This document shows positions 42,551-53,032 of a stretch of DNA of 64,000 nucleotides, piece after piece. The first letter of the stretch is position 1, and every line of letters begins with the position of its first letter. The notes below the pieces were generated by a model that saw only the letters and a list, made by a program, of their open reading frames with translations, was not told where the DNA came from and searched no databases. The translations under genes and the position numbers were made by a program. This DNA comes from Topomyia yanbarensis (lineage: Eukaryota > Arthropoda > Insecta > Diptera > Culicidae). Where the stretch lies: the NCBI RefSeq assembly GCF_030247195.1, contig NC_080672.1, positions 395,763,037 through 395,827,036 of the forward strand, in the 5' to 3' direction.

Positions 42551-43140
42551 TGGATTTTCATTTCTTTCACTTTTTGACATGAGAACGCACATAAAAGTGA
42601 CGTTTAATTGCATAAAGTTTTATCGTATCGAATATTTTCAGTACAATGAAGCGCCGCGGGTAAAATTTGTTCGTCTGATTTACTGTGAATAAATGGTGTG
42701 TTTTTAGCCTCTGGGATGTGCGAGATTAGAGGGTAGACTGATCTGTAAGGGTTTAGATGAGTCTCGAATCTCCATTAGCTGGTAAAAACTACAGAGACAT
42801 TATACACAGACTAGCGAAGTGTCAAAAAGTGCAGCCAAACGAGTATGAAGGTTTTGAGCGGGGGAAGTCCATCTTTCCTATCGCAGGTGTCGCATTTTGC
42901 CCACTACATTTTTGAAATGCCTCTTTTTTCACAACCACTTTAAGCATCTTTTTGTTTGACATTTTTTCAGTATACCAGGTTTATAATCTTAAATCCGCTG
43001 TTTCTTCATAGATGGCATTACTGAGAATATTTAGCTACCAGAGAAACGTCACTAAAGAGTGACAAGAGTGTGTGAGTTCGACACCTATTTAGAGTCGCAT
43101 ATTTTCCCCATACTAAGGAGGATGCCTCACTAATTAAGTA
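42551..43140. other. Intergenic stretch, no recognised features
   Basis: Nothing I can name; short frames only. Confidence 0.4.
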
Positions 43141-43164
43141 ATTAATTTCTCGGCCTACAATCGA

Positions 43165-43400
43165 TAGAATGCGTAAAAATTGACATTAACAGCTTTGCTT
43201 CGTTGTTATGAGCCAAGATAATAACACAAATGACCTGAAAATCTTGAAATTCTCGTGCTTGAGCGCAAGGAAAACTCGAATCGAGTGCTCCTATTGTTGC
43301 GCCACCATTTGACTCAATGTGTTGAACAAAGATGGCAGACGCTACTCCAACCAACGACTTCAAATGAGTAGGGTGATAATAAAAACATGGCGAAAATGGG
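43165..43400 (-). repeat. Repeat inverted relative to 49660-49850
   Basis: AAAGATGGCAGACGC, CATTTGACTCAATG and GAGCGCAAGGAAAACTC are the inverse of phrases at 49700-49790 (GCGTCTGCCATCTTTG, CATTGGCTCAAATG). Confidence 0.55.
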
Positions 43401-43721
43401 CTCATCACCAGACATCAATCATGGCACATAATCAGTGATTTCATACAACAACAACGGCAAGCTCTAATTTTTTGCTTTAATTTGAGAAAATCGTCTGCCT
43501 AATGGCATCGAATCCTTGTGGAGGCTTATAGTGATAGTGCGTTATAGGAAAATAAAAAAAATATTTAAAAAGAATAAAAAAATTAAAAAGGAACTGAAAC
43601 TGTCAATGTTTACCGCTACCACCAATAACTAATCAAATTGCGCCGTGCTTTGTGTGAAAATGGCCAGGTTATAAACAAAGACATGAGAAGTGATTTTTCT
43701 TATGAGATATTTCCAACCCGA

Positions 43722-43775
43722 AGAGGCGAATGACCTTATATGGTTAAAACCTCTATAACCGAAATAAAAAAAATA
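43722..43775 (+). mobile_element. Non-LTR 3' tail (GGCGAATGACC type)
   Basis: GAGGCGAATGACCTTATATG then GTTAAAACCTCTATAACCGA and AAATAAAAAAAA. Very similar tail at 49850-49892 and, reversed, at 49030-49075. Confidence 0.6.
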
Positions 43776-44028
43776 CTTGGAGACACTCAACTGGGAGGTG
43801 TCACCTCATCCCGCTAATTCACCAGACCTGGCCCCTTCCGATTATCATCTGTTTTCATCGATGGGTCACGCGCTCGGAGAACAGCACTTTGATTCGTACG
43901 AAGGCGTCCGAGAATGGCTTGACGAGTGGTTTTTTCCGGTCAAAATTATTTGGCGTGGTATACACAAATTACCCGAGAGATGGAAGTTCTATATAAAAAA
44001 TTCGTTTTTTGACAAAAAAGGGATTTAA
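43776..44028 (+). pseudogene. mariner transposase, C-terminal fragment
   Basis: Reads LNWEVSPHPANSPDLAPSDY HLFSSMGHAL, then WLDEWF and FWRGIHKLPERW-like text (WRGIHKLPERWKFYIKNSFF). SPDLAPSDYHLF is the mariner signature holding the third catalytic Asp (DD34D). Only the last third remains, preceded directly by an inserted retrotransposon tail. Confidence 0.85.
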
Positions 44029-44029
44029 G

Positions 44030-44287
44030 CTTATACACGTGGTAAGCAGACTTCCCATGAACATCGACAAGTTTGTACCTGTGTACAAAATTTCGTGCAC
44101 GCGTTCAACCTCAAACATGCTTCGTCTCGATGTACAGGTTCGCCTCGAACATCGAACCCAAGCGAACGATGTACAAACTCTAGTTCAAACATCCGTGTAC
44201 GTACACAGTCAACGCTAGTGAAGATGAGGGTGAGAAAGATAAAATTGGTACCACGAACCTATGTATACGCACACAGTGTACGTACAA
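44030..44287. mobile_element. Left arm of a TIR element split by the R1-clade insertion
   Basis: The reverse complement (GTACACGGATG, AGGCGAACCTGTACATCG, GTTCATGGGAAGTCTGC) resembles 48391-48530 (AGGCGAACATGTGTACG, GTTCATTTGGGAATACTGC). The two arms would be contiguous without the retrotransposon. Confidence 0.5.
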
Positions 44288-44300
44288 GGGGTTCGGTTGT
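44288..44300. repeat. Target-site duplication, left copy
   Basis: GGGGTTCGGTTGT, repeated exactly at 48379-48391 on the other side of the R1-clade element and followed by its poly(A) (poly-T on +). Confidence 0.8.
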
Positions 44301-44610
44301 TTTTTTTTATAGTAAGGTTAAAAAAGCTTCAAAAGCCTGGCCTGTAGTGTATTGGCACTGTGTGGGACTCACGACTCACGTTCGTGCCTAACCACTAAAA
44401 ACATTCTTTACTTTTTACGCCCTTCTTCCCCACGGAACTACGTCATCGTATTCGTGGGAGGGGGCGCTTTCGTCGCACCTCTTTCTGCTGCTCTATCTCG
44501 GAGCCTCGCTTGGTTCATGGAGTGGCACTGCTTCCTGCTTCTTGTCTCCATTCATTACGTCGCCGTTTATTTCTCGTCCCTGTGGTGAGCCGTTTAGGTG
44601 CTGATTCCCT

Positions 44611-44965
44611 GAGCCATTCAGCTCATGTTTCCGTGAGTCATTCAGCTCCCGGCCTTATCACGATCCGCTTGGATAGTGCTCAACGGTGACCTCATCCTAC
44701 TCCAACCGATAGTTCCCCGACGGAGGAATTTCCCCCGACACCGATACCCGCTTTCTTGAGCCATTTAGCTCTACTAAAATCTTCCAGCTTTATCGCTCAT
44801 CCTAATCCGATTGAGAGTTCCCCGACAACGGAATTTCTTTCGGTGTTTGTTTCGTGAGCCAATTGGCTCCCCTTTTCGTCACGATTCTGTCGGGTAGTCC
44901 ACGGCGCCGAATCAGCCCTATCGTGAATTCCCCGGCGATGTACGTTTCTGTGAGCCATTAAGCTC
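44611..44965 (-). repeat. Five copies of a GAGCC-N-GGCTC-like palindrome in the R1 3' UTR
   Basis: GAGCCATTCAGCTC (44611), GAGTCATTCAGCTC (44635), GAGCCATTTAGCTC (44758), GAGCCAATTGGCTC (44856, a perfect palindrome) and GAGCCATTAAGCTC (44952). Spacing roughly 24, 123, 98 and 96 bases. Absent from the second R1 copy, whose homology stops before this part. Confidence 0.75.
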
Positions 44966-45366
44966 CCCGCCTCGTCTACTCGGTCTAGTCCCCGGCGGTG
45001 GACCTAGCCTACTCAACGGCCAGCCAGCAGATGCTGAGGTCCATCCAGCGATTCCGGGTAGAGCGTAGCTTCCGGTTCACTGGCACCCCAACGACCCGCT
45101 TTTGGCTATTCGACGCGGTCTACTCGGTCTAATCCCCGACGGTGGATCTAGCCTACTCACGAGCTACCCGGTAGAGTGTCGAGGTCGGTCCGACGATTCC
45201 GGTGAAGCCTGACGTCCGGTTCGCTGGCGCCCCGACGACCCGAACCCGGTGCTACATCGCGTACTACTCAACTGGTCCCCGGTGGTGGACCCAGTCTACA
45301 CCGTCGGTGAGTTTCCCGGGGGCGGAATTCCTCCCGAAACCCTATTTGTGGTTCCACTGCGGCGTT

Positions 45367-46297
45367 CTAACCAATGTCGTTACTTTGTGGTCCCTTCGCC
45401 ACTTCCTTTGCAGCTCGGAGAGTATACTCGTAACAACTCTGTTTACAGCGTCCCAGATATGCTCGTCGCGGCACATCATGGTAGTTGTAATTCAACCGAT
45501 CGTCAACCATCACACCCAGGTGCTTCAGCGCGCGCATCGATGGAATGGATTGTCCCCCGACGTGGATCTCGAGACGCTGGATTTGCTTACGGTTGCTAAC
45601 CAGCACTACCTCAGTCTTGTGGTGAGCCAGCTGCAACTTGACGTTAACCATCCAGGTTTCCACGATGCCTATTGTCTCTGCCGTCAGCATCTCCACTTCC
45701 TCAAGGGTCTCGCCCGTTATCGTCAGGACAACATCATCTGCAAAGCCGACGATCTCCACTCCCCTGGGCAGTTCCAGTGTTAACACTCCTTTGTACATAA
45801 TATTCCAGAGCGTTGGGCCGAGTATGGAGCCCTGAGGTACTCCCGCCGTTACCCTAATCGACCTCTGCCCCGTGTTCTTTTCCTAGACCAGTACTCGGTT
45901 CTGAAAGTAACTTTTCAGAATCTTGCACACATAGTCCGGAACCCGCATTCCATGCAGCGCTACGGCGATGGCTCCCCAGCTAGCACTGTTGAACGCGTTC
46001 TTCACGTCTATCGTTAGCACGGCGCAGTAGCGATTACCCCTTCACTTTTGCTTCAATGCTTTTTCCGCGCTCGCGATGACGATGCGGATAGCGTCCACCG
46101 TCGATATTCCTTTCCGGAACCCGAACTATCTCTGCGATAGTCCGTTCTCACGTTCAGCGTAGGTCGTCAGCCTGTTGAGGATGACTCTTTCCAGGAGTTT
46201 ACCGAGAGTATCCAGCAGGCATATAGGCCGATACGATGCTGGATCTCTTGGTAGTTTCCCTGGTTTTGGCAGTAACACCAGCTTCTGGATCTTCCAT
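45367..46297 (-). pseudogene. R1-clade ORF2, RT palm with FADD and thumb
   Basis: After several frameshifts in 45800-46297 (SYRPICLLDTLGKLL-like and FGFRKGISTVDA-like text), an intact piece reads GVLTLELPRGVEIVGFADDV; FADD lies at 45733-45744. Then VLVSNRKQIQRLEI and LKHLGVMVDDRLNY. The + strand DNA of this stretch also aligns with 54390-55340. Confidence 0.8.
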
Positions 46298-47609
46298 CTA
46301 TCCGGGAAGTAGCCATCGTCCAGGTTTCTGTAGGACTATCCTGATCATGTCCGGAAACACCAGGATCGCAGTCTTCAGTGCCACGTTGGGGATACCATCC
46401 GGTCCGGGAACTTTCTTCGTTTTCAGCCCTTTTGCCACTATAAGACGCTCGTCGTTGGAAACCCGATTGTCACCTGCATTTCCACCATCTGCATCAGCGT
46501 ACGGTGTAGGCGTCCATGCGGTTGGGTCGTGCTTCGGGAAAAGGCCCTCCACGTTAATTTTCAGCTTGTCGCCGCACATTTCGACTGGCTTCATTGGACC
46601 CTTGATCCTGGCCATAACGACACGATAAGCATTGCCCCAGGAGTCTACTTCTCTGCACAGCTCCTTGTAACAGGTGGACTTGCTTAGCACTATCTCACGT
46701 TTAGAAGCGGCCCTGGCCGCCCGGAATGTTACCTTACACTCTTCCTCAGATCTTGCTCTCTGAACGCGTCTTCTGGCTTTTAGTAGCCCGAAGGATGCTT
46801 AGCCTTTCGTTCCACCAGTACACCGGACGCCGGTAGTTCCTCGGCTCCATTTTCCTTGGCATTGTTATATCGCATGCCCTAGCTATTGTTTCCGACAGCT
46901 CATCGGCACTCGGAATTGGAGTGACGCTGTCAGCACGAAGTGCTTCCACAAAAAGGTCCTTGTCGAATTCCTTTATTTTCCACTTCTGCTCGCCAGTCCT
47001 CACTCTCTGCGTCACCGTACGATTTCGCCGACCAATGGTGTAGTGGATGGCTTGGTGATCACTATGTGTGTACTGCTCACTAACTCGCCAATTCATGTCA
47101 TCCATCAGCGACGCGCTGCAGAATGTTACGTCAATGATGGATTCCCGACCGACTTTACGGAATGTGCTAGCTGAACCTTCATTGCACAGCTTTACGTCCA
47201 GCTTCGCCAGTGCTTCCAATAGGCTGTAACCTCGTGCGTTGGTCAGCCTGCTACCCCACTCCACGGTCCAAGCGTTGAAATCTCCTCCTATAACAACCGG
47301 AGTTCGCCCAACTAACGAGTCGGTTAATGCGTCCAGCATCCGGTTGTATTGCTCTGGTGTCCACCGTGGAGGAGCATAACAGCTACACACGAATACGACG
47401 TTTATCTTGGCGATCACGAAACCTTCGTGTGTGCTATCCACCACTTCTTGAACAGGGAAACCGCCCATCACTTGGATTGCCGCCATCCCTGCACTATCCA
47501 CCACCCAGTTACCGTTATCGGGAGGGACACGATACGGCTCTGCAATAATTGCAACGTTGCACTTCATTTCTGTTGTTGACTGGCTACAGCAGTTGTTGTG
47601 CAACGTCAC
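46298..47609 (-). pseudogene. R1-clade ORF2, endonuclease and start of RT
   Basis: Endonuclease motifs: VAIIAEPYR, VVIGGDFNAW, SIIDVTFCS, THSDHQAI (catalytic Asn, Asp and His positions present). Frame shifts near 46760 into EIVLSKSTCYKELCREVDSW and KVPGPDGIPNVALKTAI (RT motif 0/1). The join to the remaining RT is broken. Confidence 0.85.
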
Positions 47610-47642
47610 AATGATTGAGATTGAGCTGGGTAACCTCCATCA

Positions 47643-48378
47643 TTATTGGCCTGCCTTCGCCTTTTTGTACTCTGGGCATAAGAAGCCTCCCGTCATGTGG
47701 TCTTTTCCGACTTCATTTGTGCAGAGCAAGCACTTCGGTTGCTTTGTGCAGTCTCTAGCAGTGTGTCCCTTCTCCCCACATTTTCTGCACAGATCAGATC
47801 TGTCCGGGCCTCTACAGTTTCTTGCCTGATGGCCAAAACCTAGGCATCTGAAATACCTCTCCATTTGCATAGTGGCTCTAGGGATCAATCGCAACGAGCA
47901 CACCGACCACCCGATTTTGATCTTACCGGTCGACATAAGCTTGTTGGCTGCGGTTGGCGATAAGCGTATCACTGCTGTCTGTGTGCCACTGTACGCCTTC
48001 CTCAATCGTATTGATATCTGCTCCCTCTCCAGGTTTCCTTGCTCTATTAGCGCGCTTCTCACTTCGTCTTTCGTTGTGATCTCGTCCAGATTCCTGCACT
48101 CGACCACTGCTTCCTGAACTAATGCTCTCACATTCGCTTCTCCTCCCACCGCTTCTGCCACGAATTCCCGGTAGGTCGAGCTCTTGATCAATGGATCTTT
48201 CTTCAGCTCGAACAGCATTTCGCCTTTCTGAGTACGTTCTCCCCCAGCTCCTTCAACTTGGGATCCTCTCTCACCCCTTTGAGGATCGCAGCGTACGTCA
48301 CGCCTTCGTTTACTTTGACGACTAGAGCGTCTCCCCTCTGCTTCTGCTGGCGTGGCCGAAGGTCTTCTTTCTTCTTTT
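47643..48378 (-). pseudogene. R1-clade ORF1 (gag-like) with three zinc knuckles
   Basis: N-terminal part in one frame (DALVVKVNEGVTYAAILKG, REDPKLKELG), shifting near 48215 to LFELKKDPLIKSSTYREFV, then CLGFGHQARNC, CRKCGEKGHTARDC and a third Cys-rich knuckle (CLLCTNEVGKDH). It binds element RNA in the family. The true N-terminus is lost: frames that continue past 48378 are host flank. Confidence 0.8.
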
Positions 48379-48390
48379 GGGGTTCGGTTG

Positions 48391-48535
48391 TGCAGGCGAA
48401 CATGTGTACGTGTTTTGGTACGAAATAGCGTGTTCGAGTTCATACACGAAGTGTGGGTTTAATATGACCACAGAGCCATAGCGAACATTGCGTTCATTTG
48501 GGAATACTGCCTGGTAAGTCACGATGGATCGAAAT
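48391..48535. mobile_element. Right arm of the TIR element split by the R1-clade insertion
   Basis: Inverse of 44030-44287 in diverged form; see that entry. Begins with the second copy of the target duplication at 48379-48391. Confidence 0.5.
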
Positions 48536-49029
48536 AAGCTACGGTAGCAGGCGCAAGGAAAAATATTTGGTGCGTACTTTTTATGTCAATCTTCCTTCTT
48601 CTTTGTATTAGAAACGGTAGAATTTACTCGCGAAAGTGTCCGAACTAACAGGGTTGTGTGCTGTCCTGATAAATGAAGCCTTTTTTCAATAGGTCCAATC
48701 TACAGTATCTTATTTTGAGGAACTTTGTCGAAGATGCAAAATATCTATCTCGTAAGAGAAAAAAGTTATAAAGTGAAATAGATGTACATGTCGATATACC
48801 CCTTTAAAAAGAGTTTTTTTGCTATATCAATTTTATTTGATTTTTGACATTTTTGTAATTCTTCAGAAAGTTAAATACATAAAAAAGTCACATTTTTGCG
48901 GAGCATTCCGACTTGCTCTCTTATCCTTAAGAATTTATGACTGTTTTTCACTCTAACCTTAAGAGGCCACAGTTAATTCTATAAAACCTAAAGTTGCAGG
49001 TAATTACAGTTAATATTTACAATTTACAA
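48536..49029. other. Intergenic stretch, no recognised features
   Basis: AT-rich; nothing recognisable beyond a phrase (TTTGTCGAAGATGCAAAATA) that resembles text in the tandem repeat at 41865-42300. Confidence 0.35.
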
Positions 49030-49075
49030 AGATTTTTTTTGTTTATTTGGTTTTCAACCATTAGGTCATTCGCCC
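49030..49075 (-). mobile_element. Non-LTR 3' tail (GGCGAATGACC type), minus
   Basis: TTATTTGGTTTTCAACCATT then AGGTCATTCGCCC, the inverse of the tails at 43722 and 49850. Confidence 0.55.
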
Positions 49076-49380
49076 GTAATATTTACAAAGATGTTGAAAA
49101 AATGCTTAACAAACATTTAGCAATTGAAAAATCAATCGTATCTAGTGTGATTTTTAACTTAGCTATTTTTCAATTAGTGTGTATTTCGTACAACTATTAA
49201 TAATTTTCAAACAATTAATAATTGTAAGTGCATGTCACTTGGAAGTAAGAATAATGATGCGTGAGAAGCCATTTTCTTAATTATCGTAGTTTAATTCACT
49301 TGCAAACACAGAATTTAAAAAAAAAAATCTGACACAAACTTCCATTGGATTTAACGTTTCCGACAGCAACATTATCGGTA

Positions 49381-50742
49381 GGGGAGACTGAGGAGACTTG
49401 ATCCCCTTTTTTATTTTTCAATCCTACTCCGTGGAATGATAAAAAAAACTATGTATTTTTTGTAGTTTTATATTGTTTCTAGGGTTGACTGATAATCATA
49501 AAAAAATTACATGGAAATATTATACTGAGCATTTTTGGAAAACAACAAAAAAATGGAAAATTCTTTGATTAGTGGAGACTCGATCCCTAATTTGGGGATA
49601 CTTGATTATTTTTTGAAAACGTGTTTAAAAGAGCATGTAGGGTAATAAGCCTATTTTTACCCTGTTTCTATTATCATCCTACCAATCTGAAGCCTTTGGT
49701 TAGAACAGCGTCTGCCATCTTTGCTCAACGCATTGGCTCAAATGGTGTTGTGATAATTGGGGTACTCGATTAGAGTTTTTGCTGTGCTCAAACAGAAGAT
49801 TTTCAGCATTCTCAAGACAATTTTGTTATTATATTGGCTCTTAATAAGAGGCGAATGACCTTAAGGCTAAAACCTCCATAATCGAAATAAAATGGCTCCT
49901 AATAACAAAGCAAAGAAGCTGAAATAATAAAATTAAAAATGAAATAATGTGGTACCCTCCCTAATAGGGCAAAAATAGGTACCTAACCCCATTCAATGTT
50001 ATAAATGTATTGTTGTATTGATTAAATTGTTGTGATTTACTATTTTTGATACTACATATTATCCATCTCTCACCAGATTTTTATTACGAATTTCCCAAAT
50101 CTCTGTGCAATGATTTGAAAGCTGTCGCTATTATGGTTGAGGAACGTCAAATGTGGGATGCATCGTTGCTACGTATGCTGTAGTAAACATTTACAGTTAA
50201 GTTTTTGTATGATGAAGCGTTCATTTTTGACAGTTTTTTTTTGTTATTTTATGGCAACAATGACTTCAATTGTTCTAGTGTGAATTTGGTTATTTTCAGT
50301 AGTGTGTATGAAGCATGGCGAAGGGGATCAAATCTCCACGAATTTGAAAGGATCAAGTGAACCCATATCATCTATTTCTGCAAACTTTAGTACAAATATA
50401 GTTGAACAAAAAAATCAGCTCAATCAAAGCGTATTCATATAATTGACATTCTCCTGTATTACTGCATGCAAAAGTCTAGTATGCAGTGGTAGATTTTATC
50501 AATTGTATAAAAGTTTGAAAATTTGGAAAATAAATCTTCTTCAGTTCTTCTGAGATTTTTTTTCTTTAAATCTGTAAAAATTCGGTAACACATGTCCAAT
50601 TTATTTTTTTGTGTTAAAGAAACTGTTGTTTAGATAAAACTACGCAACTTTCTAGTATTTTCGATTAATGTATTCTGATCCGCCTTTGAGTTACAATGAT
50701 GGGATCAAGTCTCCCCGGGGATCAAGTCTCCTCAGTCTCCCC
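49381..50742. mobile_element. 1.36 kb element with perfect 26-base TIRs between TA dinucleotides
   Basis: GGGGAGACTGAGGAGACTTG (first 20 of 26) at 49381; exact inverse at 50717-50742. TA flanks both sides (49379-49380, 50743-50744), as for Tc1/mariner target duplications. Subterminal GATCAAGTCTCCCC is repeated at 50704. Interior contains a non-LTR tail (49850-49892) but no transposase. Confidence 0.8.
49660..49892 (+). repeat. Repeat plus GGCGAATGACC tail inside the TA-flanked element
   Basis: 49660-49850 is the inverse partner of 43165-43400; it is followed by AGGCGAATGACCTTAAGGC and ATAATCGAAATAAAATGG, a non-LTR 3' end. Confidence 0.55.
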
Positions 50743-50934
50743 TAATAATTCAGCGGTTCACGGAGTTCATCTGTGGTGAACTGACATCATTATATGGTGC
50801 AATAGGAATGTAAATGAAATAAAAAAATTCAACAGCTGTAAAGAAAGAACTTCATTTTTCGATTGTTGGCCAGCTTTTCGGGATTTCTGACCACTGTGCG
50901 TCCGTCAAATTATGCACGCTCGGAGCTGTTTGGG

Positions 50935-51345
50935 GCTCACTAGCCAGGGCAGGGCTTATAATCTCTGCTCCATTCCTGAAACTTAAGACCAAAGGAGTGA
51001 CTCAAGCGTCTTAGCCAAGTCACTTCCAACGATTTATCAAACCTCCATCAAATTGAAACAGTCGGTACGGTTGTCCACGTTTCTTCCATATTCAAGCTTC
51101 AAAATAGTTCATTGATTAAATCATTCATTAAATGAATAATTTGATTGCCGTATAATTTTGAATCAACTTCATTCTGTACGACGCACAGTTGGTCTGGCCA
51201 CAATATTGATTGTGTCACATACCACATGTACCACAAATATTAATATTGACAAGAAAAATTGACAAGAAGAAATTTAGGCGAATGTCTGGAATTTTCTAGG
51301 ATCCCTACATGCATTGGCTGTGTATGTGTAGACTAGACTAGAAAT
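50935..51345 (+). mobile_element. SINE-like or non-LTR 3'-UTR repeat with TAGAC/TAGAA tail, copy 2
   Basis: Same ordered phrases as 30195-30625 (AGCCAGGGCAGGG, GACCAAAGGAGTGACT, GGTACGGTTGTCCACG, AATATTGACAAGAAAAATTG) and same orientation. Ends TAGACTAGACTAGAAA. Confidence 0.65.
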
Positions 51346-52570
51346 GTTATCAGTATAATACTTAAGCTACTCAGGGAAGCGCTAAAATCTTAATCTGCTT
51401 TTTAAAATAAGTGAGGTTAAGTCATGAAATTAGTCAGGATAGGCGTATCATTCCTTGGAACACACAAAATTATTCTTTGAAAGTCGAACTGAAAAAAGCA
51501 AACAGCAAAAATGCGCATAACTGAGCCTCTACCAAACACGTCAGAAGACTACGCTACGGTCCTGTTAGTCCAGAATAAACAACAAACAAGACAAAGACCT
51601 AAATTTCAATAAAAATAGCAAAAACTATTGTAAACTTTTTCCGCTTATTTTCTCAGTTTCATAGGAACAAGGGGAACAGAAATGACTGCAGACTGCCTTT
51701 TTAAATCTGTAGCAAAGATCGTAGAGTAGGCAAGATCAATTATCATCGAGAAGATAACCCTATGCCATAGCATAAAAATTGAATTCTCCTCGATGCCGGG
51801 AGGAGTTCCGTAATATCACAAAGTTGCCGGTTCACAACCTAGGTCTAACCAATCCTGTAGTAAGTTGAATCTCTGGTTGAAATGTCACATAGTTTTTGGG
51901 TGTTCCTGGAAGCGTTGGAAGCTCTTTGTTTCTTCTGAATCGACCAGGTGCTGTTTGTTTTGGATTTGTGGTAGAGCTTTTTCTTGCAGGTATATGTAAC
52001 GCCCTTTAAAAAGAGAAACAAATATTGTTACGAAGACTCATTTGCTTGCAATTAGTGCAGTACTGCATGCATGACGCGCGGCATAAACAACCGATCATGC
52101 AGACGATCTTTGTCGAAGAATTCGCAAAGCAGTCTCGCCAAAAGGTCACCCGACACTAGTTTGAATGTCCGGTGCGATAGTCACTCAAAATCTTCGCTCG
52201 CTGGAGCAAGGGACAATGGAAACAGAAAATCCCGTCCTTCAGTAGATCCACGCATGTCAAGTTCGAATCGATAACTACACTATCGATCTCAACTTTGTGA
52301 GCGGGCATGTAAACGCGTTCATGAAAGTCTTGTCGCCAGTAACGTCATTTGTTTACACAAAATATCGCAATCTTGAGCTTATCTAGGCGAACTTTCAAAG
52401 ATATCTAGCACAGCTGAATACATATTCGTCTTTCGGAATATTAGAATACTTCGCGGACTGTCTTTGATCCGAAAGAAGATCGGATACGGTCGAACCCACT
52501 TCAATGTGTTTGATTTTAAATGGAAACTCGGATATTTGGCGACGAATCTTGTTCGACATTCATTTTGTAT
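51346..52570. other. Intergenic stretch, unassigned
   Basis: 52060-52270 has coding-like composition on the - strand (FLFPLSLAPASEDFE, then FKLVSGDLLARLLCEFFDKD with one stop between), probably a TE relic, family unknown. The rest is featureless. Confidence 0.35.
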
Positions 52571-52987
52571 TCACTTCTTGAGGTAGATCTCCCCGTTTAC
52601 AGTCACGGTAGTCACGAGCAGCGCACACCGTTTACCACATGAGCAGATGGCTTGCCCAACCATGTATGTATTGACAAACTTAGAAAGTTTCTGCTTCCTC
52701 ACTTCCTCCGGAACATCAAACTTGTGCTGGGCGATGAAAAACAGTAGCCCAGGAAGCTGCCGGAAGTCCACCTTGACGAAAGTCTCATCATCCATGATGA
52801 GACAATGAGGCTTCGTCAGCATCTGGACGTACAGTTTCCTAGCCCGTGACTTTCCAACCGTATTTTGCCGATTTTGAAGTTGGTGAGGAACTGGGGGTGA
52901 ATTCTGCGGTACGGTTAGGTTAGTATTTACAGGCCCTACCAGAATCCCTCTTACAACATAGCATAGAAACGCAGAGGATTGAAACAA
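52571..52987 (-). pseudogene. Tc1/mariner (IS630)-type transposase fragment
   Basis: Reads MLTKPHCLIMDDETFVKVDF, then QLPGLLFFIAQHKFDVPEEV and KFVNTYMVGQAICSCGKR, as in the catalytic domain of IS630/Tc1/mariner transposases; MDDETFVK carries the first catalytic Asp. The second and third acidic residues are missing: sequence after 52571 does not continue the family. Confidence 0.65.
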
Positions 52988-53032
52988 CGTAATGGATGGA
53001 GAGAATAACGGAGCTAAACAGCCAAAATCAAA

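Larger units (their letters stand above)
44301..48378 (-). mobile_element. R1-clade non-LTR retrotransposon, 5'-truncated, with TSD
   Basis: Minus orientation: ORF1 relic, then apurinic-type endonuclease, RT, C-terminal region, then a 0.9 kb 3' UTR ending in a short poly(A) beside the target duplication. Coding parts are described separately. Frameshifts in ORF1 (near 48215), ORF2 (near 46760) and the RT (45800-46300) make it inactive. It is not in 28S rDNA, unlike classic R1. Confidence 0.8.

Noticed and set aside
48379..48443. N-terminal 21 codons preceding R1 ORF1
   Set aside because: They lie beyond the target duplication, so are flanking DNA read through by chance.
51980..52275. Endogenous viral sequence or LTR retrotransposon
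   Set aside because: The minus-strand text is coding-like but I see no viral or pol motif; left unassigned. No other viral gene signature was seen in the window.
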